Of a DNA stretch of 7,543 nucleotides, positions 1 through 5,557 are shown one piece after another; positions within the stretch are counted from its first letter, which is position 1, and each line of letters starts with the position of its first letter. Source of the stretch: an uncultured Clostridia bacterium (GTDB taxonomy: Bacteria; Bacillota; Clostridia; TANB77; CAG-508); NCBI GenBank assembly GCA_934162625.1, contig CAKPJM010000053.1, positions 1 to 7,543 on the forward strand, read 5' to 3'. Under the pieces are notes generated by a model. It was not told the DNA's origin. It did not search any database and was given only the letters and a program-made list of their open reading frames with translations. The position numbers and the translations under genes are program-made.

Positions 1-4
1 GTTA

Positions 5-12
5 CACCCCAT
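5..12 (-). promoter_or_regulatory. Likely ribosome binding site of the next gene, probably rpsK
   Basis: On the minus strand, GATGGGGTG lies just after the rpsM stop codon and only four bases from the edge of the window. Its G-rich core resembles the other ribosome binding sites here. In spc/alpha-type operons rpsK (S11) normally follows rpsM, so the start codon is probably just outside the window. The gene itself is not visible; its identity is inferred from conserved order. Confidence 0.4.
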
Positions 13-27
13 CTAAAGTATTTATTC

Positions 28-390
28 TTATTTCTTTTTGCTTACTAATTTTCTTGGTCCTTTTCTTGTACGGGCATTAGTTTTTGTTCTTTGTCCTCTT
101 ACTGGCAATCCTCTTCTATGTCTAATTCCTCTAAAGCATCCTATTTCAGTAAGTCTCTTAATGTTTAATGCAACTTCTCTTCTTAAGTCACCTTCAACTT
201 TATATCCTTCCATTGCATTTCTTATTGCTTGTACTTGTTCGTCTGTTAAATCTTTTACTCTAGTATCTGGATTAACTTTAGCTTCTGCTAATATTTTGTT
301 AGAACTTGTTCTACCAATTCCGTAGATATATGTAAGTCCTATTTCAACCCTTTTTTCTTTAGGCAAGTCTACTCCTGCTATACGAGCCAT
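28..390 (-). CDS. rpsM: 30S ribosomal protein S13
   Basis: A 120-residue S13, the usual length. S13 sits in the head of the 30S subunit, where it contacts the P-site tRNA and forms bridges to the 50S subunit. The N-terminus MARIAGVDLP, the YGIGRTSSNKIL segment near residues 23-34, the GCFRGIRHRRGLPVRGQRT block near residues 84-102 and the very basic lysine/arginine-rich tail are all hallmarks of the family. The ATG is preceded by AGAGGTGA about eight bases upstream, which fixes the start. The gene is separated from rpmJ by an unusually long, palindrome-rich gap (391-637). It is probably transcribed from the strong promoter in the end of map as well as from the upstream operon. Identification is secure. 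Confidence 0.98.
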   Translation of the reverse strand: MARIAGVDLPKEKRVEIGLTYIYGIGRTSSNKILAEAKVNPDTRVKDLTDEQVQAIRNAMEGYKVEGDLRREVALNIKRLTEIGCFRGIRHRRGLPVRGQRTKTNARTRKGPRKLVSKKK

Positions 391-637
391 ATTTTTTTCA
401 CCTCTTTAATTTATTTTTGTTGTATCTAGTAACACTCAAAGTTGTTAAAGATTAAATGTAAACTTAGGTTTCATTAATCTAATTTAGCTTAGCTAGTAAT
501 ATTGAAATGTAGCTAAACTGGATTGTATATATAATAAATAAAAATAGATATTCTTAAAATATTTTAAGACAGCCGCACTATTCTTATATATTAGCAAATT
601 AAAATGCTAATAAATCTAATAAAGTTTATTAGATTTA
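391..637. other. rpmJ-rpsM gap: non-coding and rich in short palindromes
   Basis: These 247 bases separate two genes that are normally close together. I see no credible coding sequence. The stretch contains a perfect 18-base palindrome (552-569), a TTAGCA/TGCTAA pair (591-596 with 605-610), an AGATTAA/TTAATCT pair (449-455 with 474-480), a TTTAGCT/AGCTAAA pair (about 483-490 with 514-521) and most of the hairpin that overlaps the rpmJ stop. No good -35/-10 pair was found for rpsM. The rpsM ribosome binding site lies at the low end. It may be one or more decayed inverted-repeat elements; that is inference. Confidence 0.7.
552..569. repeat. Perfect 18-bp AT-rich palindrome
   Basis: TCTTAAAATATTTTAAGA reads the same on both strands. 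It lies inside the rpmJ-rpsM gap. Its role is unknown: it could be a hairpin in the transcript, a protein-binding site or the centre of an old inverted-repeat element. Confidence 0.65.
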
Positions 638-640
638 TTA
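608..640. repeat. Hairpin with 16-bp perfect arms overlapping the rpmJ stop codon
   Basis: TAATAAATCTAATAAA (608-623) is exactly complementary to 625-640, with a single base between the arms. The rpmJ stop codon (638-640) is inside it. In the transcript this would be an almost pure A-U stem directly at the end of rpmJ. It lacks the GC-rich stem and U-run of an intrinsic terminator, so I do not call it one; it might stabilise a 3' end or be a mobile-element remnant. Confidence 0.7.
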
Positions 641-751
641 CCCTTGTCTTTGTTTGTGTTTTGGATTTTCACAAATTACTCTTATTTTACCTTTTCTTTT
701 AATTATTTTGCATTTTTCGCATATTTTTTTTACTGATGGTCTTACTTTCAT
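638..751 (-). CDS. rpmJ: 50S ribosomal protein L36, zinc-binding form
   Basis: A 37-residue L36, exactly the common length of the zinc-binding form. The sequence begins MKVRPSVKKICEKCKIIKRK and ends NPKHKQRQG. Cysteines in CEKC, the later cysteine in VICENPKH and its histidine form the CCCH zinc ribbon. L36 is a small 50S protein bound to 23S rRNA. The start is ATG at 749-751, preceded by GAGGTGA about five bases upstream; the open frame continues further upstream but that part has no family similarity and overlaps the end of infA. It lies 43 bases after infA, and its stop codon lies within a long AT hairpin (608-640). Confidence 0.97.
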   Translation of the reverse strand: MKVRPSVKKICEKCKIIKRKGKIRVICENPKHKQRQG

Positions 752-794
752 TTTATTCACCTCATTTTTAGTATTATATATATTTTTTTGTTTT

Positions 795-1013
795 TTACTT
801 AGCTCTCCAAGTAATACGTCCACGATTCAAATCGTATGGAGAAAGTTCAAGTTTTACTTTATCTCCTGGAAGGATTTTTATATAATTCATTCTAAGTTTT
901 CCTGAAATATGAGCTAAAACCTGATGTCCATTTTCAAGTTCTACTTTAAAATTTGTATTTGGTAATGCCTCTACAACTGTTCCTTCAACTTCTATAACAT
1001 CTTCCTTAGACAA
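795..1013 (-). CDS. infA: Translation initiation factor IF-1, TTG start
   Basis: IF-1 binds the 30S A site and helps assemble the initiation complex with IF-2 and IF-3. Started at TTG 1011-1013 the protein has 72 residues, the standard bacterial length, and opens (M)SKEDVIEVEGTVVEALPN, as in most Bacillota. The single OB-fold domain covers nearly the whole protein, with HISGKLRMNYIKILPGDKV in the middle and LSPYDLNRGRITWR at the end. AGGAGG ends nine bases before the TTG, which supports this start. A GTG at 1034 and an ATG at 1022 are in frame, but the ATG directly abuts AGGAGG and would add three residues. A full-consensus promoter lies just upstream (1058-1086). Confidence 0.97.
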   Translation of the reverse strand: MSKEDVIEVEGTVVEALPNTNFKVELENGHQVLAHISGKLRMNYIKILPGDKVKLELSPYDLNRGRITWRAK

Positions 1014-1028
1014 TTTTTTCATCCTCCT
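1014..1028 (-). promoter_or_regulatory. Ribosome binding site that decides the infA start
   Basis: On the minus strand AGGAGG (1023-1028) is followed by ATGAAAAAA and then the TTG start. The nine-base spacing fits TTG and not the ATG that touches the AGGAGG. Confidence 0.8.
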
Positions 1029-1057
1029 ATTCACTATTTTCCAAAAATAACTAATTT

Positions 1058-1086
1058 ATTATACCGTATATTTATATAATTGTCAA
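1058..1086 (-). promoter_or_regulatory. Full-consensus sigma-A promoter in the end of map, driving infA
   Basis: On the minus strand, TTGACA (1081-1086) and TATAAT (1058-1063) are separated by exactly 17 bases. Both hexamers match the housekeeping consensus at all six positions. The -35 hexamer overlaps the last codons of map (Leu-Thr-Ile-Ile-stop). Transcription would begin near base 1051, leaving a leader of about 38 bases before the infA TTG. It should supply infA, rpmJ, rpsM and downstream genes independently of the spc operon promoter. Activity is inferred from the consensus match. Confidence 0.85.
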
Positions 1087-1842
1087 GATTTCTGGCTCTT
1101 TTTCTGTAATTAAAATTGTATTTTCATAGTGAGCTGCTAAACTTCCATCTTCTGATATTATTGTCCATCCGTCATCTAATTGTAATATTCCTGGTTTTCC
1201 CATAATTACCATTGGTTCTATTGCTAGAGTCATGCCTGGTTCAAGTCTTATTCCTCTTCCAGCTTTGCCATAATTCGGGATTCCCGGATCTTCATGCATT
1301 TGAGTTCCTATTCCATGTCCTTGAAATTCTTTTACAACAGAAAATCCGTTTTTTTCTATAAATTCTCCTATTGCATGGCAAACGTCTCCTAATCTATTTC
1401 CTTTTTTAGCAAATTTTATTCCTTCAAAAAATGCTTGTTTAGTTACATCTATTAATCTTTTTGCTTCATTTGTTGTGTTTCCAACAATGTATGTTCTTGC
1501 ACAATCTCCATTATATCCATTTTTATATGCAACTAAGTCTACACTTACTATGTCTCCCTCTTTTAGAATAACTTTTTTAGAAGGTATCCCATGTATTACT
1601 TCATCATTTACAGAAGCACAAATAGATCCTGGGAAATCTGGAACTCCTCTTTCCCCACTTGGATATCCTTTTTCTGCTGGGATTCCACCATTTACTCTTA
1701 TTGTATTTTCTGCTATTTTGTCTAATTCATAGGTTGATATTCCTGGTTTAATTGCTTTTTCAACTTCTTTTTGAGCAAGGGCTGCTACCCTGCAAGCCTC
1801 TCTCATAAATTCAATTTCTCTTTTTGATTTAATTGTTACCAA
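1072..1842 (-). CDS. map: Type I methionine aminopeptidase, TTG start
   Basis: Map removes the initiator methionine from new proteins in the cytoplasm, using a two-metal centre. With TTG 1840-1842 as start the protein has 256 residues; this leucine codon aligns with Met1 of the family (VTIKSKREIEFMREA follows). GGGGGT lies about seven bases upstream, whereas an ATG at 1857 has no ribosome binding site. Metal and catalytic residues are visible: His84 (HGIP), Asp102 (VDLV), Asp113 (NGDCA), His176 (GHGIG), Glu209 (AIEPM) and Glu240 (HYENT). Compared with Bacillus subtilis Map there are roughly eight extra residues in the loop after KGY (PSGERGVPD, before FPGSIC). A 295-bp repeat element lies directly upstream, its end just outside the ribosome binding site. 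The last codons carry the infA promoter. Confidence 0.96.
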   Translation of the reverse strand: MVTIKSKREIEFMREACRVAALAQKEVEKAIKPGISTYELDKIAENTIRVNGGIPAEKGYPSGERGVPDFPGSICASVNDEVIHGIPSKKVILKEGDIVSVDLVAYKNGYNGDCARTYIVGNTTNEAKRLIDVTKQAFFEGIKFAKKGNRLGDVCHAIGEFIEKNGFSVVKEFQGHGIGTQMHEDPGIPNYGKAGRGIRLEPGMTLAIEPMVIMGKPGILQLDDGWTIISEDGSLAAHYENTILITEKEPEILTII

Positions 1843-1875
1843 TTTAATTACCCCCATAAATTGGAATTTGTGTGA

Positions 1876-1934
1876 ACGATTCTAGGGACTGTCCCTCTTT
1901 TGTCGAATGACAAAAGGGGACTGTCCTGAATCGT
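1876..1934. repeat. GGGACTGTCCC-type long hairpin
   Basis: ACGATTC (1876-1882) pairs with GAATCGT (1928-1934), and inward the arms continue through GGGAC..TCCC and a TTTTGTC/GACAAAA pair around a GAAT loop. The imperfect stem is more than 20 bp. Similar GGGACAGTCCC repeats are scattered in many bacterial genomes, in some cases near REP-associated tyrosine transposases (general knowledge, not shown here). Confidence 0.75.
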
Positions 1935-1958
1935 AAATGTAATGTGTTTTGCGTTTTC

Positions 1959-1979
1959 GGGCAGACACAGGGCCTGCCC
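1959..1979. repeat. Short GC-rich hairpin followed by CCCCTACA
   Basis: GGGCAG (1959-1964) pairs with CTGCCC (1974-1979) around ACACAGGGC. The sequence then runs into CCCCTACAG. It resembles dispersed repeats of the form GGGCxGACACA..GCCCCTACA that I recall from other bacterial genomes. Confidence 0.6.
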
Positions 1980-2008
1980 CTACAGTTTTTGCAATAGATT
2001 GTATTAAA

Positions 2009-2129
2009 AGAACCCCCAGTCGGCTACGCCGACAGCCCCCTTAGATAAAGGGGCCAAGATTCAATTGTGGAAAGCCTTGCCTCCCTTATTTAAGGGAGGT
2101 GGCAAACCGAAGGTTTGACGGAGGGTTCT
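2009..2129. repeat. 121-bp block of nested hairpins with AGAACCC ends
   Basis: The block starts AGAACCCCC and ends with the complement (GAGGGTTCT), giving short terminal inverted repeats. Inside are GTCGGC-TAC-GCCGAC (2019-2033), CCCCTT/AAGGGG (2037-2053), a 9-bp CCTCCCTTA/TAAGGGAGG stem (2080-2099) and CAAACC-GAA-GGTTTG (2103-2117). The string of stems suggests a structured RNA or a non-autonomous repeat. It is much more GC-rich than the surrounding genes. Confidence 0.75.
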
Positions 2130-2154
2130 CTCATACAAATTCCAATTTATCTAA

Positions 2155-2814
2155 TTATTTATTTTTGATGTATTCCTCTACTTCTTTTGCTACGTCATAT
2201 GATGTTTTTCCTACAGAATCTCCTGCTTTTGCATCATAAAGTACGTTTGCATTTTTGTAGTGGTTTATTAATTCTTCTGCTGTTTTGCTATACACTTTTA
2301 ATCTGTTTTCTACAACTTCTGGTTTTTGATCTTCTCTTTGATATAGTTCTCCACCACATTTATCGCATATGCCTTCAACTTTTGGTGGATTGAATACTAC
2401 ATTATATATTTCACTACATCCTCTGCAGCTTCTTCTATTTGCAATTCTTTCTACTATTTCATCAAATGGAACATCTATATTTAAAGCCATGTCTACTTTT
2501 GCATTCATTTCTTTTAACATATTGTCAAGACTTACAGCTTGTACCCCAGTTCTTGGAAATCCATCTAAAACAGCTCCGTTTTCTACGTCAGCTCCATTTA
2601 ATCTTTCTTTTAGCATTTTAATTGTTACTTCATCTGGAACAAGTTCGCCTTTATCCATATATTTTTTTGCTTCTTTTCCTAATTCTGTTTCATTTTTTAA
2701 ATTTTCTCTAAATAAATCTCCTGTTGATATATGTGCTAATTTTAAATCTTCTGCTATTATTTTTCCAACAGTGCCTTTTCCACTGCCTGGTGCTCCTAAT
2801 AATACTATAAACAT
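2155..2814 (-). CDS. adk: Adenylate kinase with zinc-binding lid
   Basis: Adk converts ATP and AMP to two ADP in the cytoplasm. The 219-residue protein has the P-loop GAPGSGKGT (7-15), the AMP-binding STGDLFR region (30-36), DGFPRT (84-89) and a lid with four cysteines at 130, 133, 150 and 153 (CRGC and CDKC), the zinc-binding form common in Gram-positive bacteria. YQRED and ENRLKVY (170-175) follow. The start is ATG 2812-2814, preceded by AGGAGGAATTT; the frame stays open 26 codons further upstream, but those codons run into a palindromic element and do not resemble Adk. It lies between secY and map, as is usual in this operon, but both flanking gaps are filled with repeats. Confidence 0.97.
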   Translation of the reverse strand: MFIVLLGAPGSGKGTVGKIIAEDLKLAHISTGDLFRENLKNETELGKEAKKYMDKGELVPDEVTIKMLKERLNGADVENGAVLDGFPRTGVQAVSLDNMLKEMNAKVDMALNIDVPFDEIVERIANRRSCRGCSEIYNVVFNPPKVEGICDKCGGELYQREDQKPEVVENRLKVYSKTAEELINHYKNANVLYDAKAGDSVGKTSYDVAKEVEEYIKNK

Positions 2815-2828
2815 AAATTCCTCCTCTT

Positions 2829-2947
2829 GAATAAATGAAAAACATCGCACTACGTTGTTAAACTTCTTAAAATTTTTCTCGACATATCGCATATAGTCTC
2901 GAAAAATTTTACTCGTTTGCCTAGTATTGCTCGTTTTTGATTTATTC
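2829..2947. repeat. 119-bp palindromic element just upstream of adk
   Basis: GAATAAATGAAAAAC (2829-2843) and the inverted 2933-2947 match at 14 of 15 bases. Inward, further segments pair, notably TAAAATTTTTC..GA (2868-2882) with TCGAAAAATTTTA (2899-2911). The element lies directly upstream of the adk AGGAGG. Its left arm resembles the rplF-rplR element read on the minus strand (ATAAA..TGAAAA..CATC..GTTGT.AA..CT..TAAAA). Its right arm recurs at 7519-7543. It is probably a non-coding, MITE-like element that forms a long hairpin in the transcript. Confidence 0.7.
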
Positions 2948-2979
2948 TAGTTTTTATATTTTTTATTTCAATTCAACAA

Positions 2980-3104
2980 AAAACGAAGCAAAAGTGGTAT
3001 CTCACGCATTTTGAATATAGCATAAAATTTACAGGTGTATACAAATACATCGAAAAATTTTTGTTATATTCAAAATGTGCGAGATGCCGCTTTTCATTCG
3101 TTTT
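2980..3104. repeat. 125-bp palindromic element overlapping the secY stop codon
   Basis: AAAACGAAGCAAAAGTGG (from 2980) matches, with a few differences, the complement of the stretch ending at 3104, and the pairing continues through the segment around CATTTTGAATATA. The minus-strand end AATGAAAAGCGGCATCT (3082-3098) is identical over 17 bases to 6117-6133, next to the rplF stop. The outer bases overlap the secY TAA. The centre around 3031-3054 is the loop. In the transcript this is a very long hairpin at the end of secY. Confidence 0.75.
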
Positions 3105-4438
3105 AATCTAAAAATCCTTTATAATGTCTCATAACTAATCTAGATTCTAGTTGTTGTACTGTTTCTAGTGCAACTCCTACTACGATAAGTATTGATGTTC
3201 CTCCAAATGCTACATTTAATCCTGTAAATCTCATTAACATTGGAAGTATTGCAATTATACTTAAGAACAATCCACCAAATAAAGTTAATTTACTTATTAT
3301 ATTTGATAAGTATTCAGTAGTTGGTTTTCCTGCTCTTATTCCTGGTATAAATCCACCATTTTTCTTTATGTTGCTTGATACTTCAGCTGGGTTAAATGTT
3401 GCATAAGTGTAAAAATATGTGAATCCAAGTATTAATAATAAGTATACAATAGCATTTGCAATTGTGTATCCAACTCCTACTTGTGATGTTGATGTAGCTA
3501 TTGAAAATTTATATATTGTTGCCCAGAATCCTGTTTGACTAGCTATATTGCTATTAAACATTTGTATAATCATTGCTGGGAATGTCATAAATGATGATGC
3601 AAATATTATTGGCATTACACCTGCCATTGCAAGTTTTAATGGAATATGTGTATTTTGTCCACCATACATTTTTCTTCCTACAACTTTTTTTGCATATTGT
3701 ACAGGAACTCTTCTTTCAGCTTCTTGTACAAATACAACACCTGCAACTAATATAATTGCTCCTATAATTAATCCTAATGATATCAGAAGCCCTGTTGTAC
3801 TAAATCCTGCTGATGTAAAAATTAGGTTATATATTGTTGTTACAGCAGATGGTAAAGAAGATATTATACCAATAAAGATTATTATAGAAATTCCATTTCC
3901 AATTCCTTTACTAGTAATTTGCTCTCCTAGCCACATTAAAAGTGCTGTTCCTGCAACTAATGATAAAACAATTAATGCTCCTGTTCCAAATCCTGGATTT
4001 ATAAATACACCATATGCAGAATATGTTCCGCTATATGACATATATATTCCTAATGCTTCTACCAAAGCCAATATTAATGTAAGAATTTTCGTATATTTGT
4101 TTATTTGTGCTCTTCCTTCTTCTCCACCTTCTTTTATAAGTCTTTCAAGAGAAGGAATTACCATTCCTAATAATTGTATTACGATTGATGCTGTAATATA
4201 TGGGCTTATTGTCATTGCGAATATAGAGAATCTTGAAAAGGCTCCTCCTGATATTAAATCAATAAGTCCTGATATACTTCCGTGTAGCACTGCTTGTTAA
4301 ATCTCTTAAAGCTATTGTGTCTACACCTGGTACTGTTATATAGCATCCAAGTCTAAATAGAACTATTAGTAACAAAGTATACAATAGTCTTTTTCTAATT
4401 TCTGGTGTTTTCAAAGCGTTTTTTATTGTTTGAAACAA
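3103..4438 (-). CDS. secY: SecY protein-channel subunit, with an apparent +1 frameshift
   Basis: SecY is the membrane channel of the Sec translocon. Codons from TTG 4436-4438 give LFQTIKNALKTPEIRKRLLY, a first membrane helix (TLLLIVLFRLGCYI) and VPGVDTIALRDL, then reach TGA 4259-4261 after 59 codons. From about 4282 the family sequence continues in the next frame: GGAFSRFSIFAMTISPYI, then MWLGEQITSKGIGNGISII and, at the C-terminus, VALETVQQLESRLVMRHYKG. Ignoring one base gives 444 residues, a normal SecY length. The start is supported by AGAGGTGATC inside the end of rplO, with the TTG directly after the rplO TAA. Since secY is essential, a sequencing or assembly error, or less likely recoding, is a better explanation than a dead gene. 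A palindromic element overlaps the stop codon. Confidence 0.93.
4259..4296 (-). other. Frameshift interval within secY
   Basis: The upstream frame ends at TGA 4259-4261 and the downstream frame is open only from 4296, so the frame change must lie between. Upstream codons read AGC AGT GCT ACA CGG AAG. Leaving out the C at 4282 (minus strand) gives ACA GGA AGT ATA TCA, which restores Thr-Gly-Ser-Ile-Ser-Gly and removes CGG, an unlikely codon in such AT-rich DNA. A one-base insertion there is the simplest reading, but nearby positions or a two-base deletion are also possible. Confidence 0.85.
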
Positions 4439-4873
4439 TTAGATCACCTCTGCTTTTCCACCAGCTGCTTCTATTTTTTCTTGTGCAGCTTTTGTAAATC
4501 TTGTTGCTTGTACTGTTAATTTTTTATCTAATTTACCAGTAGCTAAAACAACGATACCATCATTAGCTTTGCTTATAATTCCATCTGCAATTAAGCTTTC
4601 TGCATTAACAACTTCTGATTTACTATTATTAAGCATTGTTAAAGTTACTTCTGTGTAATTTGCAGCATGAATATTTTTAAATCCTCTTTTAGGTAATCTT
4701 CTATATAATGGTGTTTGACCACCTTCGAATCCACGTCTTACTCCACCGCCAGATCTTGCTTTTTGTCCTTTATGTCCTCTTCCAGATGTTTTTCCAAGTC
4801 CTGAACCAATTCCACGTCCTACTCTTCTTCTTGTAACTTTTTCTTGACTTGCTTTTATATTTCCTAATTCCAT
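4439..4873 (-). CDS. rplO: 50S ribosomal protein L15
   Basis: A 144-residue L15, the usual length. L15 is a 23S-rRNA-binding protein important late in 50S assembly. The N-terminus MELGNIKASQ is followed by the glycine/arginine-rich extension GRGIGSGLGKTSGRGHKGQK (19-38) and GGVRRGFEGGQTPLYRRLPK. The globular C-terminal half ends in the typical RFTKAAQEKIEAAGGKAEVI. The ATG is preceded by GGAGGG with a six-base spacer. Its last codons contain the ribosome binding site of secY, whose TTG begins directly after the TAA, so the two are likely translationally coupled. Upstream, where rpmD would normally be, lies only a palindromic element. Confidence 0.98.
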   Translation of the reverse strand: MELGNIKASQEKVTRRRVGRGIGSGLGKTSGRGHKGQKARSGGGVRRGFEGGQTPLYRRLPKRGFKNIHAANYTEVTLTMLNNSKSEVVNAESLIADGIISKANDGIVVLATGKLDKKLTVQATRFTKAAQEKIEAAGGKAEVI

Positions 4874-4896
4874 TTGTTTCCCTCCGTTTCTTATTA

Positions 4897-5038
4897 AATG
4901 CTATTACAATTTAAACTTGCATTTTTCTAGGTCTTGAAGTGGGATGTGGAAAGTGAGATTCTAATAAAATTCTTAGCTTCATACCTCTCACATCACACTT
5001 CTCACATCAAAATTGCAGTTTTGCATTTCAAAAGCATT
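4897..5038. repeat. Palindromic element in the place normally held by rpmD
   Basis: The rpsE-rplO gap (4874-5047) contains an imperfect inverted repeat: AATGCT at 4897 matches the complement of AGCATT (5033-5038), then TTGCATTTTT (4918) matches the complement of 5008-5018, and GAAGTGGGATGTGG (4936-4949) matches the complement of 4988-5001 at 12 of 14 bases. The motif TTGAAGTGRGATGTG is shared with 7176-7190. No reading frame resembling L30 is present. The rplO ribosome binding site lies at its low-coordinate side. Confidence 0.7.
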
Positions 5039-5047
5039 ATATTTAAA

Positions 5048-5536
5048 TTAAACTATTTCGTTTACTTTTTTTCCTCTTTTTTTAGCGATTTCTTCTGATG
5101 TTGACATATTTTCTAAAGCATTTATAGTAGCATATCCTACGTTTCTTGGATTGTTTGTTCCTATAACTTTTGTTTTAATATCTCTGTATCCTGCAAGTTC
5201 AAGTATTGGTCTTACACTTCCTCCTGCAATTAATCCAGATCCTTCAGCACCTGGTTTTAATAAAACACTAGCAGCACCAAAAGTTCCTATAAATTCATGT
5301 GGTATAGTTGTTCCTACGATTGGAACTTCTATTAAATTCTTTTTAGCATCTTCAATAGCTTTTTTTATTGCATCTGGTACTTCAGCAGCTTTTCCATTTC
5401 CTATTCCTACGTGTCCGTTTTCATCACCAACAACAACTACTGCGCTAAATCTAAAGTTTCTACCACCTTTAACAACTTTTGCTACTCTATTAATGGCTAC
5501 TACTTTTTCTTTTAATTCCATTACTTCGTTTTCCAT
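5048..5536 (-). CDS. rpsE: 30S ribosomal protein S5
   Basis: S5 lies on the solvent side of the 30S body near the mRNA entry and affects decoding accuracy. With ATG 5534-5536 the protein has 162 residues, close to the usual 160-170. The N-terminal double-stranded-RNA-binding-like domain includes NRVAKVVKGGRNFRFSA and VVVGDENGHVGIGNGKAAEV (about residues 15-53); the C-terminal domain has GTTIPHEFIGTFGAASVLLK and GSGLIAGGSVRPILELAG. The nearest ribosome binding site, GAAGGAGG, ends about 14 bases before this ATG, longer than for its neighbours; an upstream TTG at 5560 overlaps that site and is less likely. A small hairpin (5558-5582) abuts it. The next gene is rplO; rpmD is absent. Confidence 0.96.
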   Translation of the reverse strand: MENEVMELKEKVVAINRVAKVVKGGRNFRFSAVVVVGDENGHVGIGNGKAAEVPDAIKKAIEDAKKNLIEVPIVGTTIPHEFIGTFGAASVLLKPGAEGSGLIAGGSVRPILELAGYRDIKTKVIGTNNPRNVGYATINALENMSTSEEIAKKRGKKVNEIV

Positions 5537-5557
5537 ATTCTTAAAAGTTTCCTCCTT

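Larger units (their letters stand above)
1856..2150. mobile_element. Composite MITE-like element between adk and map
   Basis: ATAAATTGGAATTTGTGTGA (1856-1875) is repeated inverted at 2131-2150 with 19 of 20 bases matching. These terminal repeats enclose three blocks: a GGGACTGTCCC-type hairpin, a GGGCAG/CTGCCC hairpin and a 121-bp block of several small stems. The interior is visibly more GC-rich than its neighbours and contains no gene. It fills the adk-map gap, ending four bases from the adk stop and just outside the map ribosome binding site. Each terminal repeat has a TA near its outer edge, which could mark a TA target site; that is a guess. No transposase is present, so movement would depend on one elsewhere. 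Confidence 0.75.

Noticed and set aside
608..640. Intrinsic terminator after rpmJ
   Set aside because: The stem is almost pure A-U and no U-run follows; rpsM continues the operon.
773..801. TATAAT on the minus strand upstream of rpmJ
   Set aside because: No acceptable -35 hexamer lies at 16-18 bases; the region is simply AT-rich.
752..823. N-terminal extension of rpmJ
   Set aside because: It overlaps infA, has no L36 similarity, and the ATG at 751 has a good ribosome binding site and gives the exact family length.
1843..1857. ATG at 1857 as the map start
   Set aside because: No ribosome binding site precedes it, and the extra five residues do not align with the family; GGGGGT inside this stretch serves the TTG at 1842.
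1856..2150. CRISPR array, riboswitch or tRNA in the adk-map gap
   Set aside because: There are no evenly spaced direct repeats, no tRNA-like arm pattern, and no riboswitch core I recognise; the symmetry is that of nested inverted repeats.
2815..2892. N-terminal extension of adk from 2892
   Set aside because: These codons lie in the palindromic element, and the real ATG has AGGAGG directly upstream.
3103..4290. SecY starting at GTG 4290 as a complete 395-residue protein
   Set aside because: It would lack the N-terminus and first membrane helix, which are clearly encoded just upstream in another frame behind a strong ribosome binding site.
3548..4300. Long plus-strand open frame opposite secY, and similar ones opposite rpsE, adk, rplF and rpsH
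   Set aside because: They are antisense shadows of conserved genes, with no ribosome binding sites and no recognisable domains.
5036..5065. TATAAT on the minus strand after rpsE as a promoter for rplO-secY
   Set aside because: The -35 position matches the consensus at only about half its bases.
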